From Myxacorys californica WJT36-NPBG1 (GTDB taxonomy: Bacteria; Cyanobacteriota; Cyanobacteriia; Leptolyngbyales; Leptolyngbyaceae), in assembly GCA_019359315.1 (NCBI GenBank), contig JAHHHO010000039.1, forward strand, positions 1 through 51,880: a DNA stretch of 51,880 bases, written 5' to 3'. This document shows positions 36,481-45,233 of this stretch, piece after piece. Each line of letters begins with the position of its first letter. The first letter of the stretch is position 1. Below the pieces are notes generated by a model. It was not told where the DNA came from. It worked only from the letters and a program-made list of their open reading frames with translations, and ran no database searches. Position numbers and translations under genes: made by a program.

Positions 36481-37175
36481 AAAGGGAATTCTTGCGGTGA
36501 GAGAGGCTTGAAGCTCAGTGAATGCAACCTATTGCTTCCTATTCAATCTAAAGCATTGCTTGTCACCAAGGAAGGCGAAACAGAGCGCTTTCTCTCAACT
36601 TATTGTTAAAAACCTTGTTAAAAATTGTCTACGATGATGTCATTGGATTGGATCTGTAGTGATGCCCAATCTACTACTCATGTTTCCCTGTACGAGCAAG
36701 ATTCTACGCTATGGATTGGCGATTACGCAGAGTACAACTCTGAAGCAAACGCAGCATTGATGCAAGAAGCATTTTCGATAGTCACATTGCCAAATATGAA
36801 CACTCTAAGTTCTTGAAGATTGTTTATTCCTGTTTCTCATGGTCAAGCCGCGATCGCGGCTTCACGATTTGAGAACAGTTGCAATAATTGGCAACGCAAA
36901 TGCAAATATCACTAACATCGCTAAGGCAAACACCAGAATCTACAGTTGCGATTTGTGTTGCCAACGTATAAGCACAAGAACAATCTCAAACAAATACGAT
37001 TGGCTACTAAGTAAGTATTTATTCACCTGTCAAAGAACTCTATGGAAACTCTAATACCACGTTTAGATTGCTCTCAGATTTGAGCGCGAGAATAGCGAGT
37101 ATTGGAAGCCATCAAATCATGGATTGAGCTACCATAAAGAAAAGTAAAGCAGTCTGAAAAGAAGAGTTTAAAGCC
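36481..37175. other. Gap between cimA and msrA
   Basis: Apart from one weak small frame (36634-36816), this 695-bp region has an 18-bp perfect palindrome with a HIP1 core (AAGCCGCGATCGCGGCTT, 36845-36862). On the minus strand a 24-codon hydrophobic frame (around 36866-36940) reads V-F-A-L-A-M-L-V-I-F-A-F-A-L but lacks a start signal. Otherwise I see only AT-rich sequence and the msrA promoter region. Confidence 0.4.
36634..36816 (+). CDS. Possible small hypothetical protein
   Basis: About 60 residues from the paired ATGs at 36634/36637 (M-M-S-L-D-W-I-C-S-D-A-Q). The composition is soluble and protein-like (V-S-L-Y-E-Q-D-S-T-L-W-I-G-D-Y), but there is no clear ribosome binding site and no family I recognise. 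Confidence 0.3.
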   Translation: MMSLDWICSDAQSTTHVSLYEQDSTLWIGDYAEYNSEANAALMQEAFSIVTLPNMNTLSS

Positions 37176-37838
37176 ATGGTGCTATTTGGATTTGGCAAAA
37201 AATCATCGCTTCCGACACCAGAAGAAGCACTGCCCGGACGCGCAACTCCAATGCCCGTTCCCGCAAAGCATTTTGTGAATGGTAATCCGCTCAAGCCTCC
37301 CTTCCCTGCCGGAATGCAGATGGCGATGTTTGGGTTGGGGTGCTTTTGGGGTGCGGAGCGAGTCTTTTGGAAGCAAGATGGCGTGTTTACAACGGCTGTT
37401 GGTTATGCGGCAGGCGTGACACCAAACCCGACCTACCAGGAAGTCTGCTCTGGAATGACGGGTCATAATGAAGTTGTTTTGGTTGTGTTTGATCCCAACG
37501 TGATCAGCTACGAGCAACTGCTGAAGGTCTTTTGGGAAAGCCACAATCCGACTCAAGGAATGCGCCAAGGCAACGATCGCGGGACGCAATATCGATCGGG
37601 CATTTATGTCTACTCCGATGAACAACGTCAACAGGCAGAAGCCTCTCGTGATGCCTATCAAAAAGAGCTTCAAAAGGCGGGTTACGGCGAAATCACGACG
37701 GAGATCTTAGAAGCTCCTGAGTTTTACTACGCGGAAGATTACCACCAGCAATATCTAGCAAAGAATCCTGGTGGATATTGTGGTTTGGGCGGTACTAAGG
37801 TTTGCTATCCCGAGACGGCTGAGGTTAGCGAAAAGTAG
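37176..37838 (+). CDS. msrA: Peptide-methionine (S)-S-oxide reductase
   Basis: Repairs methionine-S-sulfoxide. The catalytic G-C-F-W-G-A-E-R motif (about 55-62) is intact, followed by [17 protein letters not shown] and [17 protein letters not shown] and E-D-Y-H-Q-Q-Y-L follow. C-terminal Cys residues ([14 protein letters not shown]) are positioned as resolving cysteines. The N-terminal 45 residues form an extension common in plant/cyanobacterial MsrA. A strong terminator follows 24 bases after the stop. Confidence 0.96.
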   Translation: MVLFGFGKKSSLPTPEEALPGRATPMPVPAKHFVNGNPLKPPFPAGMQMAMFGLGCFWGAERVFWKQDGVFTTAVGYAAGVTPNPTYQEVCSGMTGHNEVVLVVFDPNVISYEQLLKVFWESHNPTQGMRQGNDRGTQYRSGIYVYSDEQRQQAEASRDAYQKELQKAGYGEITTEILEAPEFYYAEDYHQQYLAKNPGGYCGLGGTKVCYPETAEVSEK

Positions 37839-37862
37839 TAAGCGATTGAATTAAAGGTTTGA

Positions 37863-37894
37863 GACGGGATGGACATTTCATCCCGTCTTTTTTT
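37863..37894 (+). terminator. Rho-independent terminator after msrA
   Basis: GACGGGATG (37863-37871) and CATCCCGTC (37879-37887) form a perfect 9-bp stem with a 7-base loop, followed by a run of T to 37894. Confidence 0.92.
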
Positions 37895-37939
37895 GGTTAA
37901 CAACTGGCAGAACGCCGTCCTTCAACGTTGCACTCTGCG

Positions 37940-38923
37940 CTAATCGTTGGGAGCTTCGCGAAGTGAATCGCGCAATTTCTGCACAAAAAATTCTTCTAGC
38001 GACGGTCGTGCCAGTTGGATGGACACCAATTGGGCGTTCATGAGGCGCACACTCGCCATAAAGTCCTGCGGTTCCCCAAGCAGATGCCCGATCCACAACC
38101 CGTCTTGAAACTCCACATCGGGAACGCGCTGACGCAGTAGATCAGGATTGCCACCTTTGACCACGACGCGATACTGTTCGGCTACGCCTAACAACTCTTG
38201 CATTGAGCCGATCGCAATTAATTCGCCGCCAGCCAGCAATGCTACGCGATCGCAGATCTTCTCGACATCCGACAACACATGACTGTTAAAGAAGATCGTT
38301 TTGCCTTGCCTTTTGAGCGAGCCAATGATCTCGCGCATTTGATAACGACCGAGCGGGTCGAGTCCTGACATCGGTTCATCTAAAAACACAAGCTCTGGAT
38401 CGTTGATCAGCGCTTGTGCTAGACCGATGCGTTGCAGCATTCCTTTCGAGTAGCGGCGTAATTGTTTTTTCTTCGCATCCGATTTCGCTAAGCCAACGAG
38501 ATCCAATAGTTCAGGAATGCGTTTACGAACATGCGATCGCGGCAGGCGAAACAACCCTGCGGTAAATTCAAGAATTTCCCACCCAGTGAGGTAATCGTAG
38601 AAATAAGGATTTTCAGGCAGGTATCCGATGTTTTGCTTGACACTGCGATCGCCTAGGGGTTGACCGAGCAGGGTTGCCCGTCCCGCTGTTGGACGCACAA
38701 TTCCCAGCAGCGCTTTGAGCAGCGTTGTTTTACCTGCTCCATTTTGCCCTAGTAATCCGAAGGTTTCGCCTTCATACACGGTTAGCGTCACTTTCTTCAG
38801 CGATGTCACCTTCTGATTCAGCCAAAATCCGGTTCGATAAGTCTTACTCAGTTCGTAGGTTTGCAGCGCGATCGCCCGGTTGGCATCGGTAGTAGAAGTT
38901 AGAGGATCAACAGCAGTATCCAT
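37940..38923 (-). CDS. ABC transporter ATP-binding protein (ABC-2 type)
   Basis: Cytoplasmic ATPase of an exporter-type ABC system. Walker A is G-Q-N-G-A-G-K-T-T-L, the Q-loop region is I-G-Y-L-P-E-N-P, the signature Y-S-K-G-M-L-Q-R-I, Walker B is L-V-F-L-D-E-P-M-S-G-L-D-P, and the H-loop is N-S-H-V-L-S. The C-terminal domain (about 240-327) is as in ABC-2 ATPases (DrrA/NatA-like). ATG 38923 gives about 327 residues; a start at 39043 is possible but less family-like. The permease normally follows on the same strand, but msrA on the other strand lies there, so this gene is an orphan. Confidence 0.9.
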   Translation of the reverse strand: MDTAVDPLTSTTDANRAIALQTYELSKTYRTGFWLNQKVTSLKKVTLTVYEGETFGLLGQNGAGKTTLLKALLGIVRPTAGRATLLGQPLGDRSVKQNIGYLPENPYFYDYLTGWEILEFTAGLFRLPRSHVRKRIPELLDLVGLAKSDAKKKQLRRYSKGMLQRIGLAQALINDPELVFLDEPMSGLDPLGRYQMREIIGSLKRQGKTIFFNSHVLSDVEKICDRVALLAGGELIAIGSMQELLGVAEQYRVVVKGGNPDLLRQRVPDVEFQDGLWIGHLLGEPQDFMASVRLMNAQLVSIQLARPSLEEFFVQKLRDSLREAPND

Positions 38924-39113
38924 ACGGAAGGTTACAGAATAGCGTGTTGCCATTAAAACATCCAATCCGATTTTCGATGCATGGATTTTTGGGTTGAGTG
39001 CGATTAGGGCAAAGCGCAACTTCAGGGAAAACGGCTTTGCCAAACTCCGAACGATCGCCGCAGTGAAATTTTGCTTACACTGAATGTAAGGACGTTTGGC
39101 TCTAATTCTATTT

Positions 39114-39260
39114 ATGAATCGCTCAAAGTTTGTCGCTATTTTGACTGGCGTTATTTCTCTAATTCTGGGAATCGCGTATTTAATGCTGGTTCAACTGCTG
39201 GATCTACGGGGCGAAATGATTCCTGCGCCGATTAGTTTACTCCCATTCTGGTTTCACTAG
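39114..39260 (+). CDS. 48-residue single-span membrane protein
   Basis: Open frame from ATG 39114 to TAG. The product is M-N-R-S-K-F-V-A-I-L-T-G-V-I-S-L-I-L-G-I then A-Y-L-M-L-V-Q-L-L-D-L-R-G-E-M-I-P-A-P, one membrane helix with a positive N-terminus and a short polar tail ending W-F-H. It looks like a conserved cyanobacterial small membrane protein, name unknown to me. The higA start follows 27 bases later, so the two could be co-transcribed. Confidence 0.55.
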   Translation: MNRSKFVAILTGVISLILGIAYLMLVQLLDLRGEMIPAPISLLPFWFH

Positions 39261-39287
39261 AAACGTTGTGTGACGCAGAGAGATTAT

Positions 39288-39602
39288 ATGAAAGACATAC
39301 AAGATATGATTCAGGGGAGGCGCATAAGACCAGTACATCCTGGTGAAGTCATTTCAGATGTGCTTGAAGATCTCGAAATGACTCAAACAAACTTTGCTGA
39401 AATTTTTGGAGTATCTCGGCGTACTATCAACGAAATTGTTCAGGGCCGAAGACCCGTTACGGTAGATATGGCGATTCGCATTGGGAAAGCATTGGGGAAT
39501 GGTCCTCAGTTTTGGCTTAATCTTCAGCAAAAAGTTGATATCTGGGATGCAATCCAAGCTCATGAAGAAGACTATAGTAGAGTGACCACGATCGCATCAT
39601 GA
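39288..39602 (+). CDS. HigA-family antitoxin-like HTH protein (no HigB nearby)
   Basis: XRE-type DNA-binding protein of the HigA/VapI group. R-P-V-H-P-G-E-V-I-S-D-V-L is the family opening, then the helix-turn-helix T-Q-T-N-F-A-E-I-F-G-V-S-R-R-T-I-N-E-I-V-Q-G, R-R-P-V-T-V-D-M-A-I-R-I, and G-P-Q-F-W-L-N-L-Q. ATG 39288 is preferred to GTG 39270. HigB normally precedes HigA, but the upstream space is taken by a 48-residue membrane protein. So it is an orphan, either a transcriptional regulator or a remnant of a lost toxin-antitoxin pair. Confidence 0.85.
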   Translation: MKDIQDMIQGRRIRPVHPGEVISDVLEDLEMTQTNFAEIFGVSRRTINEIVQGRRPVTVDMAIRIGKALGNGPQFWLNLQQKVDIWDAIQAHEEDYSRVTTIAS

Positions 39603-39613
39603 GATGCCGCTTT

Positions 39614-41257
39614 CTACTGCCAGTCATCGATCGTCTCTTCATCTGAATCAGTCCGAATTTCAACTCGCTCCGGTGCTTGAATCGGTTTCATCGGTTGCCG
39701 TAACTCCAAGGGTTCCATTTCACCCGGATCGATTTCATTTTCTCCGCGAATATCAAGTTGCAACGGCTTCACCACTTTTGCGATCGCGTCTTGCACAAAT
39801 GACTTAATAAACTCGTCGCGTCGATTCAGTTGAAACTGACGTTGTACCACTTCCGTAATACCGCCATCGCCCCAATCTTGATCATGGCGGAAATATTCAA
39901 TAAAGCTTTTACCTGCGATCCGAGTCAAATAGGCTGCACTCACGCCTTGAATCACTCTTCCGGCTAAAAACCCTGCCACACTGAGCTGAAGTGCCTTACT
40001 TAAAAGGTCGATCGCACCTTTGACAACGCCTAAACTAACCAGCGTTTTCGCGAGCGAAAACGCCAACTCTCGCCCCCGCTCCATGTTAATGTCACAGCCA
40101 TACACTCGCCCGATCTCAACCACCATCTGAGCATTAACCGCCGCTGTTGCCAACAAATCCACTACCGGAAGCGGCGTCACTGAAATGACGCCCGCCCCGA
40201 TCCACTGAAAGCGCTCTACGATTTTTTCGGCCTGTCGTCGCCGTTGTCCGTCAATCAGTCGCCGTGCTTCTTCTCCCAAGCGCTGCGACTGAAGCAGAAT
40301 GTTGTCGGCTAACAAATCATCGCCCTCGGCTCTCAGGACAGCAGCAAGTCGGCGGATCAACGGCATCACGTCTGGTTCGGGATGCAGCGTTTCGCCCGTT
40401 TCCATACGGAAGGGTTGAGGATTTGCCGCGATCGCAATTACATCATTGTGATTGACAATGCCACGAACCCGCTCTCTCAATCGCGCCTGAATCGTTTCTA
40501 AATCTTGCTCGGTATAGAGATCGGCTTTATTGAGAATGACTAGCGATCGCTTGCCAATTTCCGCCAGCATCTTTAGCGGATCGTATTCCGATTGCCGCAA
40601 ATCGTTATCGAGAACAAAGATCAGCAAATCTGCTTCAGTTGCCAATCGACGCGCCAATTTTTCTCGTTCTGTTCCCGCAACGCCCGCTTCTAAAATTCCA
40701 GGCGTATCAGTGATGAGAATCTCGCGATCGACGCCTTTTAGTTTCAATCGATAAGTTTCTCCAACTTCTGTTGTGCCCATTGGTGCGCCGACCTGCCCAA
40801 CCATCCGACCCATCAGCGCATTGACCAGGGAGGTTTTGCCCGATGATCCTGTGCCAAACACGACAACCATGACTTCCCCGCGAGCCAGATTTTGTTCAAT
40901 CTCTCGCGATCGCATCAGCAGTTCTTGCTTCGTCACCTCATCTTGAATCTGAGCGACCTGCTGCCGTACCGCTTGCAGGTTTTCTCCTGCCGCTTCAACT
41001 TTGTCTTGTGAAACCTTTGGCGTAACTCGCCGCCGACTTCGCTTGCGCTGCTGATTTGGTAATAAGAAAAAATAATAGATAAACGCCGCGATCAAGGTTC
41101 CCAACAAGCCAATGATCAGCAGAATCACGATCGCACCCAGAAACGGGTAATACGCCAACAAATACCACAAGCGATTTAGCGAATCGATTAACCAAATCAC
41201 CAGCCCTAAGATCAGCGCCACCCCAAAAATTAGCGTTAGAAGTCGTGACAGAGGCAT
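39614..41257 (-). CDS. Membrane-anchored GTPase with DUF697 domain
   Basis: Two N-terminal membrane helices (about 5-25 and 38-66) are followed by a coiled-coil segment and a G domain (128-310) with G-T-G-S-S-G-K-T-S (P-loop), D-T-P-G-I-L-E (G3) and N-K-A-D (G4). The C-terminal part (about 330-480) is the DUF697/YcjF-like hydrophobic domain. The tail is acidic. Relatives are annotated as Era-like or dynamin-like proteins; membrane tethering is certain from sequence, function is not. It is convergent with higA, 11 bases apart. Confidence 0.9.
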   Translation of the reverse strand: MPLSRLLTLIFGVALILGLVIWLIDSLNRLWYLLAYYPFLGAIVILLIIGLLGTLIAAFIYYFFLLPNQQRKRSRRRVTPKVSQDKVEAAGENLQAVRQQVAQIQDEVTKQELLMRSREIEQNLARGEVMVVVFGTGSSGKTSLVNALMGRMVGQVGAPMGTTEVGETYRLKLKGVDREILITDTPGILEAGVAGTEREKLARRLATEADLLIFVLDNDLRQSEYDPLKMLAEIGKRSLVILNKADLYTEQDLETIQARLRERVRGIVNHNDVIAIAANPQPFRMETGETLHPEPDVMPLIRRLAAVLRAEGDDLLADNILLQSQRLGEEARRLIDGQRRRQAEKIVERFQWIGAGVISVTPLPVVDLLATAAVNAQMVVEIGRVYGCDINMERGRELAFSLAKTLVSLGVVKGAIDLLSKALQLSVAGFLAGRVIQGVSAAYLTRIAGKSFIEYFRHDQDWGDGGITEVVQRQFQLNRRDEFIKSFVQDAIAKVVKPLQLDIRGENEIDPGEMEPLELRQPMKPIQAPERVEIRTDSDEETIDDWQ

Positions 41258-41486
41258 GGAAACTACTCAACACAGAGAAAAGATCGGAACGCCCGATGTA
41301 CTGTCTTATTCTCCTTTATTCCTTAAGCTACAACAGCCTCTAGAGAATGAAAGCTTGATTATGCTGCCTGACTTGCTATATTCGGGCACCCAAGTGATGG
41401 TAACGGAACACTCTTGACTTTACACAGCAAAGTTTTTACCGTTTAGAGGTTAATCACTCTCTAAAATCGTTTTGGAATAAAGATCT

Positions 41487-42005
41487 ATGAGCCTTTTCGA
41501 CCAAATTCTAGGTGCTGTTAGCAATCCTCAACAGCAAGCTTCTCCAGATCAATTGGGAAGCATCTTGGGTGTTGCACAACAAGTCGCAGGCAATCATGGC
41601 ATGGATGGTAATGCAACTCAAGCAATCATGTCTATTTTAGGCGGACACGTGCGATCGTCGTTGCAAAACCAGCAAGGCAATAATCCCCAAGATGTCGTCA
41701 ATCAGTTCGCTGGACTGGGCAGCAATCCGCAAGCTGTTCAGTCTCTATTTCCAGGAGGACAGCAGCAACAAGTTGCTCAAGATATTTCGCAGCGCACCGG
41801 GTTTGACACCAATACAATTCTGTCAATGCTGCCTGTTTTAGTGCCCTTAGCTCTAAATCTATTGCAGAGCGGAAATTCTACTGGAGGAGTGCAGCAATCC
41901 GGTAATCCTGTTCTGAATGCATTTTTGGATTCTAACCGGGATGGAAATGTTGATTTGGGGGATGCGATGGGTTTAGCGGGACAGTTCCTCAGTCAGCGAC
42001 GTTAG
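41487..42005 (+). CDS. DUF937 protein with a C-terminal calcium-loop-like motif
   Basis: A 172-residue Gln/Asn/Gly-rich protein of the DUF937/YidB-like type: M-S-L-F-D-Q-I-L-G-A-V at the start, I-M-S-I-L-G-G-H-V, and L-S-M-L-P-V-L-V-P-L-A-L-N-L-L. Near the C-terminus D-S-N-R-D-G-N-V-D-L-G-D matches a dockerin/EF-hand calcium-binding loop (acidic at positions 1, 3, 5, 12). No signal peptide. A bidirectional hairpin terminator follows. Confidence 0.85.
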   Translation: MSLFDQILGAVSNPQQQASPDQLGSILGVAQQVAGNHGMDGNATQAIMSILGGHVRSSLQNQQGNNPQDVVNQFAGLGSNPQAVQSLFPGGQQQQVAQDISQRTGFDTNTILSMLPVLVPLALNLLQSGNSTGGVQQSGNPVLNAFLDSNRDGNVDLGDAMGLAGQFLSQRR

Positions 42006-42056
42006 AACCAGCGACGTTAGAAAGAGTGTCTCAGTCGTAGCGCACTCCATAACAAA

Positions 42057-42083
42057 TGCGCCTATCTGAACAAGATAGGCGCA
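42057..42083. terminator. Bidirectional terminator between the DUF937 and RRM genes
   Basis: TGCGCCTATCT and AGATAGGCGCA form a perfect 11-bp stem with a 5-base loop. It lies between two converging genes, with ATAATTTTGT on the plus side. Confidence 0.8.
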
Positions 42084-42113
42084 CATAATTTTGTGAGTTG
42101 GTTTTGTGAGTTG

Positions 42114-42410
42114 TTAGTAATTGTCTCGGCTAAAATTTCTGCCACTACCGCTTACCCCTGCCCGAGGTTCGCGCGGCTTTGCTTTATTTACCTTTAATTC
42201 GCGACCGAGCCACTCGGCTCCATCAAGCGCGGCGATCGCTGCATCTTCCTGCGTGTCATCCACCATCTCAACAAAGGCAAATCCACGCTTCCTGCCCGTT
42301 TCTCGGTCAGTGGGAAGGCTGACTCGGCTGACTTCACCGTATTCAGCAAAGACTTCCTTTAAATCCTCTTCAGTCGCCTGAAAAGATAGATTTCCAATAT
42401 AAATAGTCAC
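42114..42410 (-). CDS. rbp: RRM-type RNA-binding protein (cyanobacterial Rbp)
   Basis: Single RNA-recognition-motif protein. RNP2 is I-Y-I-G-N-L and RNP1 is K-R-G-F-A-F-V-E-M. A short Gly/Ser/Arg tail (G-S-G-R-N-F-S-R-D-N-Y) follows, as in the glycine-rich Rbp proteins often induced by cold. GTG 42410 is preferred because GGAGAG lies 6-11 bases upstream; a TTG at 42422 would overlap that site. The product is about 98 residues. A gap of about 500 bases upstream, shared with pstS, may hold a long leader, as is usual for cold-regulated rbp genes. Confidence 0.93.
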   Translation of the reverse strand: MTIYIGNLSFQATEEDLKEVFAEYGEVSRVSLPTDRETGRKRGFAFVEMVDDTQEDAAIAALDGAEWLGRELKVNKAKPREPRAGVSGSGRNFSRDNY

Positions 42411-42684
42411 GCTTCTCTCCAAACAAATCTTGTGAGGGCGAACTCGGTTAAAGCTGTGGGAGCAGGGGCATTGGCACTACTCAAAATAGCCCAGCCGAAC
42501 TCTTGGTTTGGAGATTATTATAACTGACTCTCTCGATCCTGAGAAGCATACTCAATGCATTTCGTCTAGCTATAAAAATAGGAATTTCGATTGTCTGTCC
42601 AATCGATTCTTATGAAAGAAGCTAAAGTGTTTATGCTGAACAATTTTTAACCTGAAATCGTTCAATAGTTAAAAAAAGATGAGT

Positions 42685-42722
42685 GTTTACCTAAACTTAA
42701 CCTAAGTTGTAAACCTTAACAT
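42685..42722 (+). promoter_or_regulatory. Pho-box-like repeats upstream of pstS (distal)
   Basis: GTTTACCT (42685-42692) and CTTAACCT (42696-42703) are 11 bases apart in register, followed by TTGTAAAC and CTTAACAT. This matches the cyanobacterial PhoB/SphR direct repeat (PyTTAAPyPy(T/A), 11-bp period), with two good and two poor units. It lies about 210 bases upstream of the pstS start. Confidence 0.6.
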
Positions 42723-42860
42723 TCAAAAAAAACGTAGATGGTCTAGGGCATTCTGGTAGAAACTGCCGGAAGTTATTGAATAATTAATAGCCGTAGTTTT
42801 GTTATAGCTCAAGGAAAACACTGTAAATTAAATATTGGTTGAGGCAAAAAATAAATCTGC

Positions 42861-42879
42861 CTTAACCTTGTCTTTAAGG
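42861..42879 (+). promoter_or_regulatory. Pho-box-like repeats upstream of pstS (proximal)
   Basis: CTTAACCT (42861-42868) and CTTTAAGG (42872-42879) sit 11 bases apart, about 50 bases before the pstS start. The second unit is imperfect, so this is weaker than the distal cluster; it may be near the promoter. Confidence 0.4.
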
Positions 42880-42928
42880 TCAGGGTGTATCCTGAGAGGG
42901 ATATCACTTGCCCTGCACTAACGTTTTT

Positions 42929-44044
42929 ATGTCTTTTCTAGTGAGCAAAACTCGTCGGACACTGTTCTCTACCTCTGCGATCGCGCTAGTGGTTGGTCTT
43001 GCATCTTGTACTCCCAATACCCCAACCGCTCCCCCCCCTCAAGCAGGCGGAAGCCCCGCAGCTGCACCTGCGGCAGGAGGAAATACGTTAACGGTGAGTG
43101 GTGCGGGTGCAACTGCTCCTAATCCGCTCTATCAGCGTTGGTTCCAAGAATACAACAGACAAAATCCCACGGTTCAAATTAGCTATGATTCTGTAGGCAG
43201 TGGTGCGGGTGTCAGGCGCTTTCTAGATGGAACCGTTAATTTTGGTGCAACGGATTCTCCTCTAAAAGAAGAGGAGCGTCAAAAGATTCCTGCCGCTCGT
43301 GGTCAAGCTGTTCAAGTCCCTTCAACAGGTTTATTTGTCGTATTTGCCTACAACTTGGATGGCGTCGAGAATCTCAAACTATCGCGCGAAGCCTTTTGCG
43401 GCATCACGGACGGTTCGATTAAGACGTGGAACGATGCCAAGATTACCAAAGACAATGCTGGGGTGAATCTGCCTGCTGATCCGATTACATTTGTTCACCG
43501 CTCGGACGGAAGTGGAACCACGGATATCTTTACCAAGCACCTCGTTAAAGCCTGCCCGAACTGGAAGGCGGGAGCAGGAAAAACGGTTGAGTGGTCCACT
43601 GGAACGGGGGCAAAAGGCAACGAAGGGGTGTCAGCTCAAATTCAGCAAACCAAAGGCGCGATTGGCTACACCGAGTATTCCTATGCCAACGAGACGAAGC
43701 TGAAAATGGCGTCTATCCAAAACAAGGCGGGCGACTTCATCACGCCGACTCCTGATGCAGCCGCAAAAGCATTAGTCGGTGCTCAAGTCCCAGCTGATTT
43801 TGCCCTGTCTGTGCCCGATCCAGAGCAAAAAGATGCTTACCCGATTGTCAGCTTAACCTGGCTGCTGTTCTATGAGAATCCTCAAGAGCCAGCTAAAACT
43901 AAAGCAATGACCGAATTTATGAAGTGGGCTTATTCCGAGCCGGGTAAGCAAATTGCCACCGAACTGGGATATATTCCTCTACCAGATGATTTATCAACGA
44001 AGGCAGCGTCCGCGTTAGATACAATTAAAGTAGCAGCGAAGTAA
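42929..44044 (+). CDS. pstS: Phosphate ABC transporter, phosphate-binding lipoprotein
   Basis: High-affinity phosphate receptor. ATG 42929 is preferred to TTG 42908. It gives a basic N-terminus, a hydrophobic stretch and a lipobox L-A-S-C (Cys27). A Pro/Ala/Gly linker follows, then the binding domain with S-G-A-G-A-T-A-P-N-P-L-Y, S-V-G-S-G-A-G-V-R-R-F, N-F-G-A-T-D-S-P and H-R-S-D-G-S-G-T-T-D. These are the phosphate-coordinating loops. Length is about 371. It heads pstSCAB, and Pho-box-like repeats lie upstream. Confidence 0.97.
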   Translation: MSFLVSKTRRTLFSTSAIALVVGLASCTPNTPTAPPPQAGGSPAAAPAAGGNTLTVSGAGATAPNPLYQRWFQEYNRQNPTVQISYDSVGSGAGVRRFLDGTVNFGATDSPLKEEERQKIPAARGQAVQVPSTGLFVVFAYNLDGVENLKLSREAFCGITDGSIKTWNDAKITKDNAGVNLPADPITFVHRSDGSGTTDIFTKHLVKACPNWKAGAGKTVEWSTGTGAKGNEGVSAQIQQTKGAIGYTEYSYANETKLKMASIQNKAGDFITPTPDAAAKALVGAQVPADFALSVPDPEQKDAYPIVSLTWLLFYENPQEPAKTKAMTEFMKWAYSEPGKQIATELGYIPLPDDLSTKAASALDTIKVAAK

Positions 44045-44179
44045 CTTCACAATTTAGCCTAGGGGTTGAGTGCTATTGTCGTCTCATTGGTTGATTCCAC
44101 GATGAACCGATAACAGCACTTGACTGCCTCCTTGAACGATTTGTGACGCTCCCCTTAACCTTTTTTGCCAGCAGGTATT

Positions 44180-45136
44180 ATGGCTTCGACAACTGATCAC
44201 TCTTCGCCAATGAATCGTAAGCGATCGGCGGCAACTCGATTGATCGACGATGGATTTGTCTGGGGTACGACGGCGATCGCGATCGCCGTCGGGTTGCTTT
44301 TAGCCGTGATTGCGCTGCAAGTTGGAGAAGATGCTCTCCCAGCAATTCAGAAATTTGGGCTGGGTTTTCTGGTTTCCAACCGATGGAGCGTCATTGATGG
44401 CGAATTTGGTGCATTGACCCAAATCTACGGCACGCTCGTCACCTCATTCATTGCCCTCCTCATTGCCGTACCCATCGGAGTTGGAGTGGCAATTTTCTTG
44501 AGCGAAGATTTCTTGCCCCCTCGAATCAAGCAGCCGATTGTTTTTTTAGTTGAACTGCTGGCAGCCATTCCTAGCGTCGTCTATGGGCTTTGGGGAATTT
44601 TTGTCTTGATTCCTTTTCTCAGTCCAATCGGGATCTGGTTAAACGCAAACTTGGGCTGGATTCCGCTCTTTAGCACCGCTCCGGCAGGTCCTGGTATCTA
44701 TGCCGCCGGGCTTGTTCTAGCGATCATGATTTTGCCTATTATTGCCGCGATCTCCCGGGATGCTATGGTCGCCGTACCGGCTGAATTGCGCCAAGCCGCC
44801 TATGGTTTGGGGGCTACTCGCTGGGAAACGATCTTCCAGATTCTTTTGCCAGCAGGATTTTCTGGTATTGCTGGCGGTGTGATGTTAGCGCTTGGTCGAG
44901 CGATGGGCGAAACGATGGCAGTCACTATGCTGATTGGTAACTCCAACACGATCGACTCATTTTCTATCTTGTCTCAAGGCTCAACTGTTTCTTCGCTGTT
45001 GGCAAACCAGTTTGCGGAAGCGGGGGGACTTCAGGTTTCTGCCTTGATGTACGCTGCGTTGGTGCTGTTTGGCCTGACACTGGTGGTGAACGTTTTAGCT
45101 GAGATTGTGGTTCGCCGCTTTAGTTTGAAACTGTAA
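44180..45136 (+). CDS. pstC: Phosphate ABC transporter permease PstC
   Basis: Inner-membrane permease with six helices. After a hydrophilic start, helix 1 (A-I-A-I-A-V-G-L-L-L-A-V-I-A-L) is followed by the PstC-type G-L-G-F-L-V-S-N-R-W. The EAA-type loop is P-A-E-L-R-Q-A-A-Y-G-L-G-A-T-R-W-E-T, and A-L-G-R-A-M-G-E-T-M-A-V-T-M is the family signature. ATG 44180 is chosen over TTG 44165. It lies about 130 bases after pstS. Length 318. Confidence 0.96.
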   Translation: MASTTDHSSPMNRKRSAATRLIDDGFVWGTTAIAIAVGLLLAVIALQVGEDALPAIQKFGLGFLVSNRWSVIDGEFGALTQIYGTLVTSFIALLIAVPIGVGVAIFLSEDFLPPRIKQPIVFLVELLAAIPSVVYGLWGIFVLIPFLSPIGIWLNANLGWIPLFSTAPAGPGIYAAGLVLAIMILPIIAAISRDAMVAVPAELRQAAYGLGATRWETIFQILLPAGFSGIAGGVMLALGRAMGETMAVTMLIGNSNTIDSFSILSQGSTVSSLLANQFAEAGGLQVSALMYAALVLFGLTLVVNVLAEIVVRRFSLKL

Positions 45137-45233
45137 GCGAGGCGATAGTTTTGTGAAACTGGAAATTTGCAAAATTGAGACCTTAACTTAAGACCTGAGA
45201 CTGTGAATTCGTTGAATTTTAGGAACCGTTGAC

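Noticed and set aside
36866-36940. A minus-strand hydrophobic peptide of about 24 codons
   Set aside because: An in-frame stop lies just upstream of the hydrophobic segment, no start signal is present, and it is too short to judge without comparison.
36839-37054. A plus-strand frame of 71 codons
   Set aside because: It starts in the palindrome and shows an irregular composition, no family and no start signal.
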